A DNA stretch of 64,000 nt, taken from positions 496,001 through 560,000 of the forward strand of contig NZ_FOSL01000002.1 in assembly GCF_900114255.1 (NCBI RefSeq), given 5' to 3'. Position numbers and translations under genes: made by a program. The notes beneath the pieces are model-generated. The model ran no database searches and was not told the origin of the DNA. It saw only the letters and a program-made list of their open reading frames with translations. Of this stretch, positions 35,269-43,873 are shown piece by piece. This stretch comes from Neomesorhizobium albiziae (GTDB lineage Bacteria; Pseudomonadota; Alphaproteobacteria; Rhizobiales; Rhizobiaceae). Position 1 is the first letter of the stretch, and each line of letters opens with the position of its first letter.

Positions 35269-36273
35269 TCAACGTCCCGGCCATTCGGCAATGCGCCGAT
35301 AGATCGCGTCGGGTACGGAAATGCCTTGGTCGGCGGATCGTTGCCGTGCCGCAGCCTTGGCGAGACCCGGAATGTGGACGCCGTATTCGCCGCCAAGCCG
35401 CTCGATCTGCGAGCGCATGCGCTTGCCGAAGCCAGGTCCGAAAACCTGCGGATCGATCGCCAGCACGAACATGCCGGTGCCCGGGCCGTCGGAGCCGGTG
35501 CCGAAGGGCGGCGCTTCGACCGACCAGTTGGCGCCCGGCAGCCCCGCCGACAGCACATCCACCATCAGCGCGATGTTGGCGCCGCGCTCGCCGCCGAAGG
35601 CGAGCAGAACGCCCTTCATCGCCGCGTTGGCGTCGGTGGTGGGGCGACCTTCACTGTCGAGCGCCCAGCCAGCCGGGATCGGCCTTCCCTCTGCTGCCGC
35701 CTTGCGGACATTGACGAAGGCGGTGGCGCTCGACGACTGGTCGATCAGCAGCGGCGGGCCGCCGTCCTGGGGCGCCGCGAAAGACATCGGGTTGGTGCAG
35801 TAGACCGCCCTGGTGCCGCCCGATCCCGCCACGATCGGCGGCCCGTTGGTCGTCGCCAGCGCCACGAAGCCGGCCTCCACCAGCCGTCCGGTGAAGTAGC
35901 CGAGCGCGCCGCAGGTGTAGGAATTCTTCTGGCTGAAGATCGCCACGCCGCAGGCTCTCGCCGCCGCGACAAGATCGTCGAACGCCATGTCGAAGCCGGG
36001 ATGCGCGGCGCCGCCGTGCGCGTTGGATAAAACGATCGCCGGCGCCGGCCTGGTGATCTCTGGCGCCGCCTTGCCCTTGATGCGGCCGGCCTGCAGGTCG
36101 GTGAGATAGTCGATGAAATGCGCCAGCCCCACCGAAGCCTGTCCGTCCGCTTCCGCAGCCACCATGGCGCGGGCGATCGACTGCGCCGTTTCAGCACTCG
36201 CGCCGGCTGACATCGCCGCTTGTTCGCAAAGCGCCCGCGCCTCGTCGAGACCGAGTGTCTTCATATCCGTCAT
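35269..36273 (-). CDS. Ldh-family (malate/lactate/ketimine) NAD(P)-dependent oxidoreductase
   Basis: 334 residues of the second L-lactate/malate dehydrogenase family, which also contains delta-1-piperideine/pyrroline-2-carboxylate reductase. Family features are NAHGGAAHPGFDMAFDD, NSYTCGALGYFTGRLVEAG with the expected His-position substituted, and GTRAVYCTNPMSFAAP. Next to an amino-acid-type ABC transporter whose permease begins six bases away, reduction of a cyclic ketimine or a 2-oxo acid is more likely than malate oxidation. That is inference; substrate is not shown by sequence. Confidence 0.82.
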   Translation of the reverse strand: MTDMKTLGLDEARALCEQAAMSAGASAETAQSIARAMVAAEADGQASVGLAHFIDYLTDLQAGRIKGKAAPEITRPAPAIVLSNAHGGAAHPGFDMAFDDLVAAARACGVAIFSQKNSYTCGALGYFTGRLVEAGFVALATTNGPPIVAGSGGTRAVYCTNPMSFAAPQDGGPPLLIDQSSSATAFVNVRKAAAEGRPIPAGWALDSEGRPTTDANAAMKGVLLAFGGERGANIALMVDVLSAGLPGANWSVEAPPFGTGSDGPGTGMFVLAIDPQVFGPGFGKRMRSQIERLGGEYGVHIPGLAKAAARQRSADQGISVPDAIYRRIAEWPGR

Positions 36274-36278
36274 TTCAA

Positions 36279-37079
36279 CTATCCCAATCGTGCCGGAATC
36301 CGTGCCTCAAGCCGGCGGAAGATGAACACGAGGATGCCGGTGATCGCCAGATAGATCAACGCCAGAAGCAGCAGCGGCTCGTAGGTGATGAACGTATCCT
36401 GCCGCACCCGCGAGGCGACCGCATAGATGTCGACGACGGTTATCGTCGCCACCAGCGGCGTCGCCTTCAGCAACAGCACCGCTTCGCCGCCGAGCGTCGG
36501 CAGCGCACGCTGCACGGCCTGCGGCAGCCAGATGCGCCGGAAGATCTTGCCCCGCGCCATGCCGAAGGCGCGCGCAGCCTCGAGCTGGCCGCGCGGCACG
36601 CCGGCAAAGGCGCCGCGCATCACCTCGCCGATGTAGCCGCCGGTCGACAAGGTCAGCGCCAGCACCGCGTAGGGCCATGCCTGCCGGAGATAGGGCCACA
36701 GCCATGAGTGGCGTATCCAGGGATATTGCGGAAACAGCGATCCCAGCCCGTAGTAGAGCAACCACAGTTGCAGGAGCAGCGGCGTGCCGCGGATCACCGT
36801 GCAGAAAGCCTTTGCCGGCCACGCCAGCCAGCGCGGCCCGGCCGCCTGGGCGAGCCCCAGCGGCACCGCTAGCATGAAGCCCAGCGCGCCGGTCACCACC
36901 ATGATCCAGATCGTGCGCCAGATGCCGGCGAGCGCAAGGTCGTAATAGTTGGGAAGCCAGTCCCAGCGCATGAAGCGCATCGCAGCCACGAGCAGCCCGA
37001 TGCCGATGGCGATCAGCACCAGCCGGTGCGGCTGCAGCCAGCCGAGCACGCGGGTCCTGAGCGGCAGCCGGTTTTCCAT
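36279..37079 (-). CDS. Polar amino acid ABC transporter permease (HisM type)
   Basis: 266 residues with about five to six membrane helices. The N-terminal IWRTIWIMVVTGALGFMLAV and the cytoplasmic EAA-type loop GQLEAARAFGMARGKIFRRI identify the HisMQ/OccM group. It pairs with the permease just upstream. Its ATG at 37079 overlaps that gene's TGA by one base (TGATG), so translation is coupled. Transport of a basic or guanidino amino acid is suggested by the cluster as a whole. Confidence 0.9.
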   Translation of the reverse strand: MENRLPLRTRVLGWLQPHRLVLIAIGIGLLVAAMRFMRWDWLPNYYDLALAGIWRTIWIMVVTGALGFMLAVPLGLAQAAGPRWLAWPAKAFCTVIRGTPLLLQLWLLYYGLGSLFPQYPWIRHSWLWPYLRQAWPYAVLALTLSTGGYIGEVMRGAFAGVPRGQLEAARAFGMARGKIFRRIWLPQAVQRALPTLGGEAVLLLKATPLVATITVVDIYAVASRVRQDTFITYEPLLLLALIYLAITGILVFIFRRLEARIPARLG

Positions 37080-37831
37080 CAGCGCCCCTCGGTCACCGGC
37101 GGCAGGCCGCGCCGCGCCCAGTTCTCGATGCGGCCGATGATGACTTCGGAGAACAGGGTGAGCAGCAGGTAGAGCGCGCCGGCGGCCATGAAGAAGGTGA
37201 AATAGGCCTTGGTCGTTCCTGCTGCCTGGCGGGTCGCCAGGGTGAGCTCGTTGAAGCCGACAACGGCCAGCAGCGCAGTGTCCTTGGTGGCGATCAGCCA
37301 CAGATTGGCAAGGCCGGGAATGGCGAAAGGCAGCATTGCCGGCAGCGTGATGCGCCGCATCAGCAGCCATGGCGACATGCCATAGGCGCGCGCCGCCTCG
37401 ATCTGTCCCTGCGGCACCGCAAGGATGGCGCCGCGCAGCACTTCGGTGGAGTAGGCGCCCTGCACGAAGCCCAGCGACACGATGCCGGCGACCAGCCCGC
37501 TGATGTCGACGCGGGCGTAGCCCATGGCTTCCAATGCGCGGTTGAGAAGATCGGTGCCGGCGTAGTAGAGCAGCAGGATCAGCACCAGCTCGGGCACCGC
37601 CCGCACCACGGTGGTGTAAAGTTCGAGCAGATCGCGCACCACCGGACCGCCATAGAGCTTGCCATAGGCGCCGGCGGCGCCCAGCGCGAGGCCCAGCCCG
37701 AACGCGCCGGCCGCGATCTCGATCGAGCGCAGGAGCCCGGTCAGCAGCGTTCCGCCCCAGCCCGGCGGGTAGGGGGAGAGCAGCTCGAAAACCCCGACCT
37801 GGAGAAGCGGCGAGAGGATCGTTTCGATCAG
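37079..37831 (-). CDS. Polar amino acid ABC transporter permease (HisQ type), apparent CTG start
   Basis: 250 residues if started at CTG 37831 (read M-IETILSPLLQVG). The N-terminal helix and TLLTGLLRSIEIAAGAFGLGLALG are typical of HisQ-type permeases. The EAA loop is GQIEAARAYGMSPWLLMRRI. Between the preceding in-frame stop and GTG 37642 there is no ATG, GTG or TTG. The GTG would remove the first helix and half of the second, so a non-standard start is the best reading. GGAG lies five bases before the CTG. Coupled by TGATG to the second permease. Confidence 0.8.
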   Translation of the reverse strand: MIETILSPLLQVGVFELLSPYPPGWGGTLLTGLLRSIEIAAGAFGLGLALGAAGAYGKLYGGPVVRDLLELYTTVVRAVPELVLILLLYYAGTDLLNRALEAMGYARVDISGLVAGIVSLGFVQGAYSTEVLRGAILAVPQGQIEAARAYGMSPWLLMRRITLPAMLPFAIPGLANLWLIATKDTALLAVVGFNELTLATRQAAGTTKAYFTFFMAAGALYLLLTLFSEVIIGRIENWARRGLPPVTEGR

Positions 37832-37930
37832 CGTTGCTCCCGCGGCTGGATCGGAGGGGCATCGGCGAGACCCGGCGCTGCCCCTTCCCGCGCGCGGCGG
37901 GAAGAGAGGGCGCCAAAGGCGCGATCGGCC

Positions 37931-37977
37931 TCCTTCTCCCCGTTTACGGGGAGAAGGTCGTGGCGACGGGATGAGGG
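37931..37977. repeat. Short rhizobial palindromic repeat
   Basis: CCTTCTCCCCG-TTTA-CGGGGAGAAGG hairpin followed by GATGAGGGC, the same family as the repeat at 4825. It lies between the binding-protein stop (38007) and the permease start, where it could lower readthrough inside the operon. Confidence 0.75.
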
Positions 37978-38006
37978 CCAGGCGCCTCGCACGCGATCAG
38001 CCGTGC

Positions 38007-38789
38007 TCAGCTGCCATAGATGTCGAAGTTGAAGTACTTCTTGGAAATCTCGTCGTATTTGCCGCTGTCGCGGATACCCTTGATGGCGGCGTTCAGCTTG
38101 CCCTTGAGCTCCGTGTCTTCCTTGCGCAGGCCGACGCCGATGCCCGGCCCGAGAATTTCGAGGTCTTCCGCGACGTTCCCCTTCATGTCGCAGCATTCCT
38201 TGCCCTGATCGGTGGCGAGGAAAGCATCCAGCGCGATCGCATCGGCCTGCACCGCGTCGACACGGCCGGCGGCGAGGTCGGCATTGGCCTCATCCTGCGT
38301 CTGGTAGATCTTGATCTCGGCGGCGGTCGGGCCGAAATGCTTCTTGGCGTAGGCCTCGTGCACCGTCGACACCTGCACGCCGATGATCTTGCCCTTCAGA
38401 TCCTCCGGCGTGGCGCCGAACGTCTCGCCCTTCGCTCCCATGATCCCGGTCGGCGTGTTGTAGTACTTGTCGGAAAACGCAATCGTCTTCTCGCGCTCGG
38501 CGGTGATCGACATCGAGCTCATGATCATGTCGATCTTCTTGGTGGTCAGCGCCGGAATGATGCCGTCCCAGGCAACCGGCGTGATGACGCATTCGAGTTT
38601 CGCCTCGGCGCAGACGGCGTCGATGATCTCGGCCTCCCAGCCGACCCACTTGCCCGACGCGTCAGGCGAGGTGAACGGCGGATAGGGCTCGGCGGCGACG
38701 CCGACCTTCAGCGCTTCCGCACTTGCCGCACCCATGCCGGCCATCGCCAGCAGGCCCGCCGCGATCGCGGTTTTCAGCAGTTTCTTCAT
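38007..38789 (-). CDS. Periplasmic amino acid-binding protein (ABC transporter)
   Basis: 260 residues. Signal peptide MKKLLKTAIAAGLLAMAGMG with probable cleavage after GAASAEA, then the family 3 solute-binding fold: LKVGVAAEPYPPFTSPDASG, SSMSITAEREKTIAFSDKYY and KGKIIGVQVSTVHE. It belongs to the lysine/arginine/ornithine/histidine and opine-binding group. The conserved acidic and aromatic pocket residues cannot fix the ligand by eye. It lies between the ATPase gene and the two permease genes. Confidence 0.92.
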   Translation of the reverse strand: MKKLLKTAIAAGLLAMAGMGAASAEALKVGVAAEPYPPFTSPDASGKWVGWEAEIIDAVCAEAKLECVITPVAWDGIIPALTTKKIDMIMSSMSITAEREKTIAFSDKYYNTPTGIMGAKGETFGATPEDLKGKIIGVQVSTVHEAYAKKHFGPTAAEIKIYQTQDEANADLAAGRVDAVQADAIALDAFLATDQGKECCDMKGNVAEDLEILGPGIGVGLRKEDTELKGKLNAAIKGIRDSGKYDEISKKYFNFDIYGS

Positions 38790-38832
38790 TTCGGCACTCC
38801 CTTTTGTTGTGTTCCCGTTTTTCTTCCAGCCG

Positions 38833-39645
38833 TCAGCTGACGCTGCGGATGAACTGTTTCAGCCGTTCCGATTTCGGCGCGCCGAAAACCTCGGCCGGCG
38901 TTCCCTCCTCCTCCACCTTGCCGTTGTGAAGGTAGACGACATGGCTCGCCACTTCGCGGGCGAACTTCATCTCGTGGGTGACCAGGATCATGGTGCGCCC
39001 CTCGCGCGCCAGGTCGCCGATCACCTTCAGCACCTCGCCGACGAGCTCGGGGTCGAGTGCGGAGGTCGGCTCGTCGAACAGCATGACGCGCGGCTGGATG
39101 GCGAGCGCGCGCGCGATGGCGCCGCGCTGCTGCTGGCCGCCGGAAAGGAACGCCGGGTAGACGTCGCGCTTTTCGGCGAGGCCGACGCGCGCCAGAAGCT
39201 GCTCGGCCAGTGCCACCGCCTCTTCGCGCTTGACGCCCAGCACATGCACCGGAACCTCGATGACGTTTTCGAGGAGCGTCATGTGGCTCCACAGATTGAA
39301 GCTCTGGAACACCATGCCGAGCCTGGAGCGGATGCGCTCGATCTGGCGGCGGTCGGCCGGCACGGTGTTGCCGTGGCTGTCGGCCTTCAGCCTTATCTCC
39401 TCGCCATTGACGCGGATGACGCCGCTGGTCGGGTTCTCCAGGCAGTTGATGCAGCGCAGCAGCGTCGACTTGCCGGAGCCGCTGCCGCCGATGATGGCCA
39501 CCACGTCGCCGTCGCGCGCCGACAGCGACACGCCCTTCAGCACATGCAGCTGGCCGAATTTCTTGTGCAGGTCCTCGATGTGAATCGCTTCGGCGGCGTC
39601 CTCCGCCCCAACGCGGCGCGAGACGGCTGGAACAGCCACGCTCAT
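38833..39645 (-). CDS. Polar amino acid ABC transporter ATP-binding protein (HisP type)
   Basis: 270 residues. Walker A GGSGSGKST, Q-loop VFQSFNLWSHMT, signature LSGGQQQRGAIARAL, Walker B VMLFDEPTSALDPE and switch VTHEMKFA. It resembles HisP and the octopine/nopaline ATPases OccP/NocP. First gene of the leftward transporter operon (ATPase, binding protein, two permeases, Ldh-type reductase). It diverges from the amidinohydrolase gene across about 280 bp, which holds no gene. Confidence 0.93.
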   Translation of the reverse strand: MSVAVPAVSRRVGAEDAAEAIHIEDLHKKFGQLHVLKGVSLSARDGDVVAIIGGSGSGKSTLLRCINCLENPTSGVIRVNGEEIRLKADSHGNTVPADRRQIERIRSRLGMVFQSFNLWSHMTLLENVIEVPVHVLGVKREEAVALAEQLLARVGLAEKRDVYPAFLSGGQQQRGAIARALAIQPRVMLFDEPTSALDPELVGEVLKVIGDLAREGRTMILVTHEMKFAREVASHVVYLHNGKVEEEGTPAEVFGAPKSERLKQFIRSVS

Positions 39646-39924
39646 CGGCGCTCGCCCCAGCGCGGCATCCTGGTTCCGTCAGCGTGCAATCGACCGGTCA
39701 TTGCCCCTGTCGCCACTTCCCCTGGAGCGGCTCTAAGCGTTTTTCAACGCGCAAAGGACGCTCCAAAACCAAGAAACTCCGTAGGATGGACCAGCCGGCT
39801 TTGCCGCGTCAACCGGACCACCTTCGCTCTTGTCCCCTCCATTACGGCACTTGCGGCCTTGTTATGCAAGTGTATAAATATTCTTCCTCATCCGCTTCAG
39901 CCACTTTTTCCGGGGAAAGACCAA
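39646..39924. promoter_or_regulatory. Divergent intergenic region of the guanidino-type cluster
   Basis: About 280 bp without a gene. It contains a short repeat-like stretch (GGAGCGGCTCTAAGCG at about 39723-39738, resembling the end of the repeat at 22051) and AT-rich sequence TATGCAAGTGTATAAATATTC at about 39862-39882 that may hold the rightward promoter. It is the natural operator region for the TetR-type regulator encoded downstream, but no clear palindrome was found. Confidence 0.45.
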
Positions 39925-40797
39925 GTGAACGCTTACGGCTCACAGTCCATGGCGGCGCCGCTGCGGCGCGTCCTGATGCGTTCGGCGGCCAACGCCATGC
40001 GCGGCGCCGACCGAGCGCAGTGGCACTACGGCGCCGGCTTCGAACCCGCGAGGGCTGCCCGCCAGCACGCAGCGCTTGCCGATCTGGTCGCTGCTTCGGG
40101 CGCGACGATTGAATGGATCGACGACGGCGAGGACGGGCTTTCGGATTCGGTATTCACCCACGATCCGTCGCTGATGTCCGACCACGGCGCCATCATCCTT
40201 TCCATGGGCAAGGCCCTGCGCGAGCCCGAGCCCGCGCTGCACGAACAGACCTACACGCGCCTCGGCGTGCCGATCCTCGGCCGCATCGAGGCGCCCGGCC
40301 AGGTCGAGGGCGGCGATTGCGTCTGGGTCGACGCAAGAACCCTCGCCATCGGGCGCGGCGTGCGCACCAACCAGGCCGGCATCCAGCAGATGGCCAACCT
40401 GCTCACCCCGCACGGCATCGACGTCCTCGGCTACGATCTGCCGCTCTGGCATGGCGAGGAGGCGTGTCTGCATCTGATGTCGGTCATTTCGCCGCTCGCC
40501 GACGACCTGGCGCTGGTCTACGCGCCACTCCTGCCTGCCGCCTTCTACCAGTTGCTCAAGGCGCGCGGCATCGGGCTGGTCGAAGGCGATGCCGACGAAT
40601 TCTTCGCCTCCAACGGCCTCAGCCTGAATGTCCTGCCCACTGCGCCGCGCGAGGTCATCGCCGTGGCCGGCTTCCCGAAGACGAAAGCCGCCATGGAAGC
40701 GGCGGGCTGCGTGGTGAAAACCTTCGAGGCCGACGCGCTCTGCATCGCCTGCGAAGGCGGCCCGACCTGCCTGACCCGGCCGATCCTGCGCCAGTGA
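39925..40797 (+). CDS. Arginine deiminase-superfamily hydrolase (dimethylargininase/amidinotransferase-like)
   Basis: 290 residues from GTG 39925 behind CGGGGAAAG. The pentein-fold catalytic set is complete: QVEGGDC (Glu128-Asp131), CLHLMS (His183) and GGPTCLTRP (Cys282). FTHDPSL near residue 80 is another superfamily motif. Known relatives hydrolyse the guanidinium group of arginine or methylarginines, or transfer it. Neighbours are an amino-acid ABC transporter, a TetR regulator and an AruI-like enzyme, so an arginine-like compound is the likely substrate. An alternative start is ATG 39949. The stop overlaps the region just before the TetR start. Confidence 0.85.
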   Translation: MNAYGSQSMAAPLRRVLMRSAANAMRGADRAQWHYGAGFEPARAARQHAALADLVAASGATIEWIDDGEDGLSDSVFTHDPSLMSDHGAIILSMGKALREPEPALHEQTYTRLGVPILGRIEAPGQVEGGDCVWVDARTLAIGRGVRTNQAGIQQMANLLTPHGIDVLGYDLPLWHGEEACLHLMSVISPLADDLALVYAPLLPAAFYQLLKARGIGLVEGDADEFFASNGLSLNVLPTAPREVIAVAGFPKTKAAMEAAGCVVKTFEADALCIACEGGPTCLTRPILRQ

Positions 40798-40799
40798 CG

Positions 40800-41531
40800 A
40801 TGGAGGGCCGGCGCAAATTCCGCCGCGAGGGCGAGGAGCGGCGGCGGCAGGACCTGATCGAGGCGACGCTCGAATGCGTCGCCGAGCGCGGCCTGCAAGG
40901 CGCCACCGTGCGCGCCATCGCGCTGCGCGCCGGCGTGACGGCCGGCCTCATCCGCCATTATTTTCCCAGCAAGGAGGAACTGCTCCAGGCGGCCTACGCC
41001 GCCATCATGGGCCGCATGACCGAACAGTCGAAGGCAGCGCTCGCCAAGGTCGCGCAGGAGCCGCGCCGCCGTCTCGCCGCCTTTGTCGAGGCAAGCCTCC
41101 AGCCGCCGGTCATTGACGCGCGCGTGTTCTCGCAATGGGCAAGCTTCATCGGCCGCGCCAGTTCCGACCCGGCGCTGGCGGTGGCCCATCGCGCCGGCTA
41201 TCTCGGGTTCCGCGACGAGGTCGAGGCGCTGGTGGCCGAGGTGCTCACCGCCACCGGGCGCGACGCGCCCAAGGCGGAGCTGCGCCGTTACGCCATCGCC
41301 ATCAACGCCATCATCGACGGGCTGTGGATCGAGGGCTGCCTTGCCGGCGATTTTTTCGAACCGCGCGAACTCGCCGAAATAGGCATTGGTTCGGTCGAAG
41401 ACATGCTGGGTTTGAAACTGCGGCAGCCGACGGCACCGCCACTCCCTCCCCTCGACGGGGAGGGTGCCGGCGCCCCCACGTCGCCGGTGTTCGATGTCGC
41501 TGTGCAAAAGCAAAAGAAGAAAACGCCATGA
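40800..41531 (+). CDS. TetR-family regulator (BetI-like) with repeat-derived C-terminal tail
   Basis: 243 residues from ATG 40800; GTG 40794 is also possible. The DNA-binding part has LIEATLECVAERGLQGATVRAI and AGVTAGLIRHYFPSKEELL, close to BetI. The ligand domain ends near EIGIGSVEDMLGLKL (about 212). The following tail of some 30 residues includes PPLPPLDGEGAGAPTSP, which is the translation of a GGGGAGG-type palindromic repeat at 41444-41470. The stop overlaps the next start by ATGA. It probably controls this cluster. Confidence 0.86.
   Translation: MEGRRKFRREGEERRRQDLIEATLECVAERGLQGATVRAIALRAGVTAGLIRHYFPSKEELLQAAYAAIMGRMTEQSKAALAKVAQEPRRRLAAFVEASLQPPVIDARVFSQWASFIGRASSDPALAVAHRAGYLGFRDEVEALVAEVLTATGRDAPKAELRRYAIAINAIIDGLWIEGCLAGDFFEPRELAEIGIGSVEDMLGLKLRQPTAPPLPPLDGEGAGAPTSPVFDVAVQKQKKKTP
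41444..41470. repeat. Palindromic repeat inside the TetR coding sequence
   Basis: CCCTCCCC-TCGA-CGGGGAGGG-type hairpin at the 3' end of the TetR gene. It stays in frame and encodes PPLDGEG. Related to the intergenic GGGGAGA palindromes of the window. Confidence 0.7.
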
Positions 41532-43102
41532 CCACCACCGGCGAAGCGCTGATTTCCCTGCTCGAGGCGCATGGCGTCGACATCGTGTTCGGCATTCCCG
41601 GCGTCCACACGATCGAGCTCTACCGCGGCCTTGCCCGCTCGAACATCCGTCACATCACGCCGCGCCACGAACAGGGCGCCGGCTTCATGGCAGAGGGTTA
41701 CGCCCGTGTCTCCGGCAGACCCGGCGTCGCCTTCGTCATCACCGGGCCCGGTCTCACCAACACCATCACCGCGATGGCGCAGGCGCGCGCCGATTCCGTT
41801 CCCATGCTGGTGATTTCCGGCGTCAACAAACGCGCCTCGCTCGGCAAGGGCCTCGGCTACCTGCATGAACTGCCGGACCAGCGCGGCATGATGCAGAAAG
41901 TGGCGCTTTCGTCCGAGCGCATCGAGGATCCGGCAGCGCTTCCCGCCGCACTCGCCCGTGCCTTCACCCTGCTGACCTCCGGCAGGCCGGGTCCGGTCCA
42001 TATCGAAATCCCCACCGACGTGATGGGCCTGCCTGCCGGCGACGTCGCTTTCGCGCCGCCGCCGCTGAATCTCCCCACCGCAAAAGCCGCCGCCATTGAG
42101 GAAGCGGTAAAACTTGCCCGCGCCGCCAGACGCCCGCTGATCCTTGCAGGCGGCGGCGCCAAGCGCGCCGAGGCCCAACTAAGTCGCCTCGCCGAGCAGC
42201 TCGACGCACCGGTGGTCACCACGGCCAACGCGCGCGGCCTGATGCATACTCACCCGCTCGGCGTTCACGCCAGCCCCAGCCTGAAATCGATCCGCGCCCT
42301 GATGGCGGATTCGGATTTCGTCATCGCTGCTGGCACCGAATTCGGCCCCACCGACTACGACATGTATGCCGATGGCGGCTTTTCCCTGCCAGCCAATCTT
42401 GTGCGTATCGATATCGATGCGGGACAACTCGGCCGCTGGCCGGCGGCAGTCGCGATCGAGGCCGATTGCGCGGCATCGCTCGATACCCTGCTCGGCGTTC
42501 TGCCCACGCGGGCAACCGGCGAGGGTGCCGCCCGCGCCGCTGCCGCGCGCGATGCTGCCTGGCAGGAGATCGGCCCGGCCATGCAGGCGCAGGTCAAGGT
42601 CGTCGAGATGATCCGCGAGGCGCTGCCGGGCTCCATCATCGTCGGCGACTCCACCCAGCCGGTCTATGCCGGCAACCTTTTCTACGATCACGACCGCCCC
42701 GGCGGCTGGTTCAACGCGGCCACCGGCTTCGGCGCGCTGGGTTATGGCCCGCCCGCCGCGGTCGGCGCCGCTCTTGCCGATCCTGCCGCGCCGGTCGTCT
42801 GCCTGTCCGGCGACGGCGGCTTCCAGTTCACCTTCCCGGAGATGGGAGCCGCGCTCGATGCCGAGGCGCCGGTGATCTTCGTCGTCTGGAACAATCGCGG
42901 CTACCGCGAGATCGAAACCTCGATGCTCGACGCCGGCGTCGAGCCGGTCGGCGTCTCTCCCGCGCCGCCGGATTTCTGCCGCATCGCCGACGCCTACCGC
43001 ATGCCGGCCGAACGGCTGATGTCGACGGACGGCCTGCCCGCCGCCCTCGCCCGCGCCCGCAAGCTCGGCAAGCCCTGCCTCATCGAGATCATCGTGGAGT
43101 AG
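41528..43102 (+). CDS. Thiamine-diphosphate enzyme, 5-guanidino-2-oxopentanoate decarboxylase-like (AruI type)
   Basis: 524 residues of the acetolactate synthase/benzoylformate decarboxylase family. The cofactor-activating Glu is in TPRHEQGAGFMAEGYA (about residue 50). The central domain has LILAGGGAKR. The ThDP-Mg motif is LSGDGGFQFTFPEM...NN (GDG about 424, WNNRGY about 455). It has no FAD-type catalytic extension that I can assign. AruI acts on 2-ketoarginine; the match in kind and the neighbouring guanidino-type hydrolase favour this over acetolactate synthase. Start ATG overlaps the TetR stop (ATGA). Confidence 0.82.
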   Translation: MTTTGEALISLLEAHGVDIVFGIPGVHTIELYRGLARSNIRHITPRHEQGAGFMAEGYARVSGRPGVAFVITGPGLTNTITAMAQARADSVPMLVISGVNKRASLGKGLGYLHELPDQRGMMQKVALSSERIEDPAALPAALARAFTLLTSGRPGPVHIEIPTDVMGLPAGDVAFAPPPLNLPTAKAAAIEEAVKLARAARRPLILAGGGAKRAEAQLSRLAEQLDAPVVTTANARGLMHTHPLGVHASPSLKSIRALMADSDFVIAAGTEFGPTDYDMYADGGFSLPANLVRIDIDAGQLGRWPAAVAIEADCAASLDTLLGVLPTRATGEGAARAAAARDAAWQEIGPAMQAQVKVVEMIREALPGSIIVGDSTQPVYAGNLFYDHDRPGGWFNAATGFGALGYGPPAAVGAALADPAAPVVCLSGDGGFQFTFPEMGAALDAEAPVIFVVWNNRGYREIETSMLDAGVEPVGVSPAPPDFCRIADAYRMPAERLMSTDGLPAALARARKLGKPCLIEIIVE

Positions 43103-43686
43103 CGCCGGCGGCGTATCTCCCCCCTTGTTGTGGGGGAGAATGGATTTTCACGGTCTTAGCAGCGCTCGGCCGTCAGGCCGATCTTGGCGGCGCTCAAGTC
43201 GTCTTCTTGCCCGGCACCTCTATCACGAACCTCACGGCATGGATCCTCGGGTCAAGCCCGAGGATGACGAGGTTGAGAGGTTTGCGGCAATCGCCAACGT
43301 CTGCACGGCGACATCCCTCCCTTCGTCATCTACGGGCGAAGCAGGCCGAAGGCCGTCGCGGAGACCCGAGGATCCATGCCGTGACAAAGCGGCAGTGCGA
43401 AAGCGGTGCAGAACCAACCAGCCCGCCAGCCAACCTTCACACTTGTCAGCATCTGTCAGCAGTCTTTGTTCTTCTTTTATCCACACCCCTTTTCGTCTCC
43501 CGCATAATGCAGCCATCGCCCCTCACGGGAACCTGGTGCGCACTGGGTATCAGGGAGGGCGACGGTGCCGGATCGGCAGTGCTGACGGTGGCGCTGCTAG
43601 GGGAATGAACCCGTAGGTCCGGGCCCTGACCGAGGCTAGTTCGCGGGCCTAAGAACCCACGCTCCCTGCGGTAGGGCAAGAACACC

Positions 43687-43747
43687 GGCGGCGCCTGGGA
43701 GACCGGGCCTCGTATAAATTTGAAACGGCACGGTCCCAGGCGCCGCC
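43687..43747. repeat. Inverted repeat (foldback)
   Basis: GGCGGCGCCTGGGAGACCG at 43687-43705 pairs with CGGTCCCAGGCGCCGCC at 43731-43747, apart from a two-base bulge. The loop is 25 nt and AT-richer (TATAAATTTGAAA). Confidence 0.75.
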
Positions 43748-43873
43748 TCCCACTTACCCACGACGCCTCGACTGCCGAAGCCAGGTCGAGAAAGCGAGTC
43801 GTGGGCAACAGGAAACCCCAATGGCCGGACTGCTTTGCAGGGCGTGGCGACGGAGACGCTTGTGCTGATGAAA

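Noticed and set aside
38734-39924. N-terminal extension of the amidinohydrolase frame
   Set aside because: The upstream part is antisense to the HisP-type ATPase gene. The protein family starts at or near GTG 39925.
40113-40799. N-terminal extension of the TetR frame
   Set aside because: It overlaps the amidinohydrolase gene out of frame; TetR homology begins at about ATG 40800.
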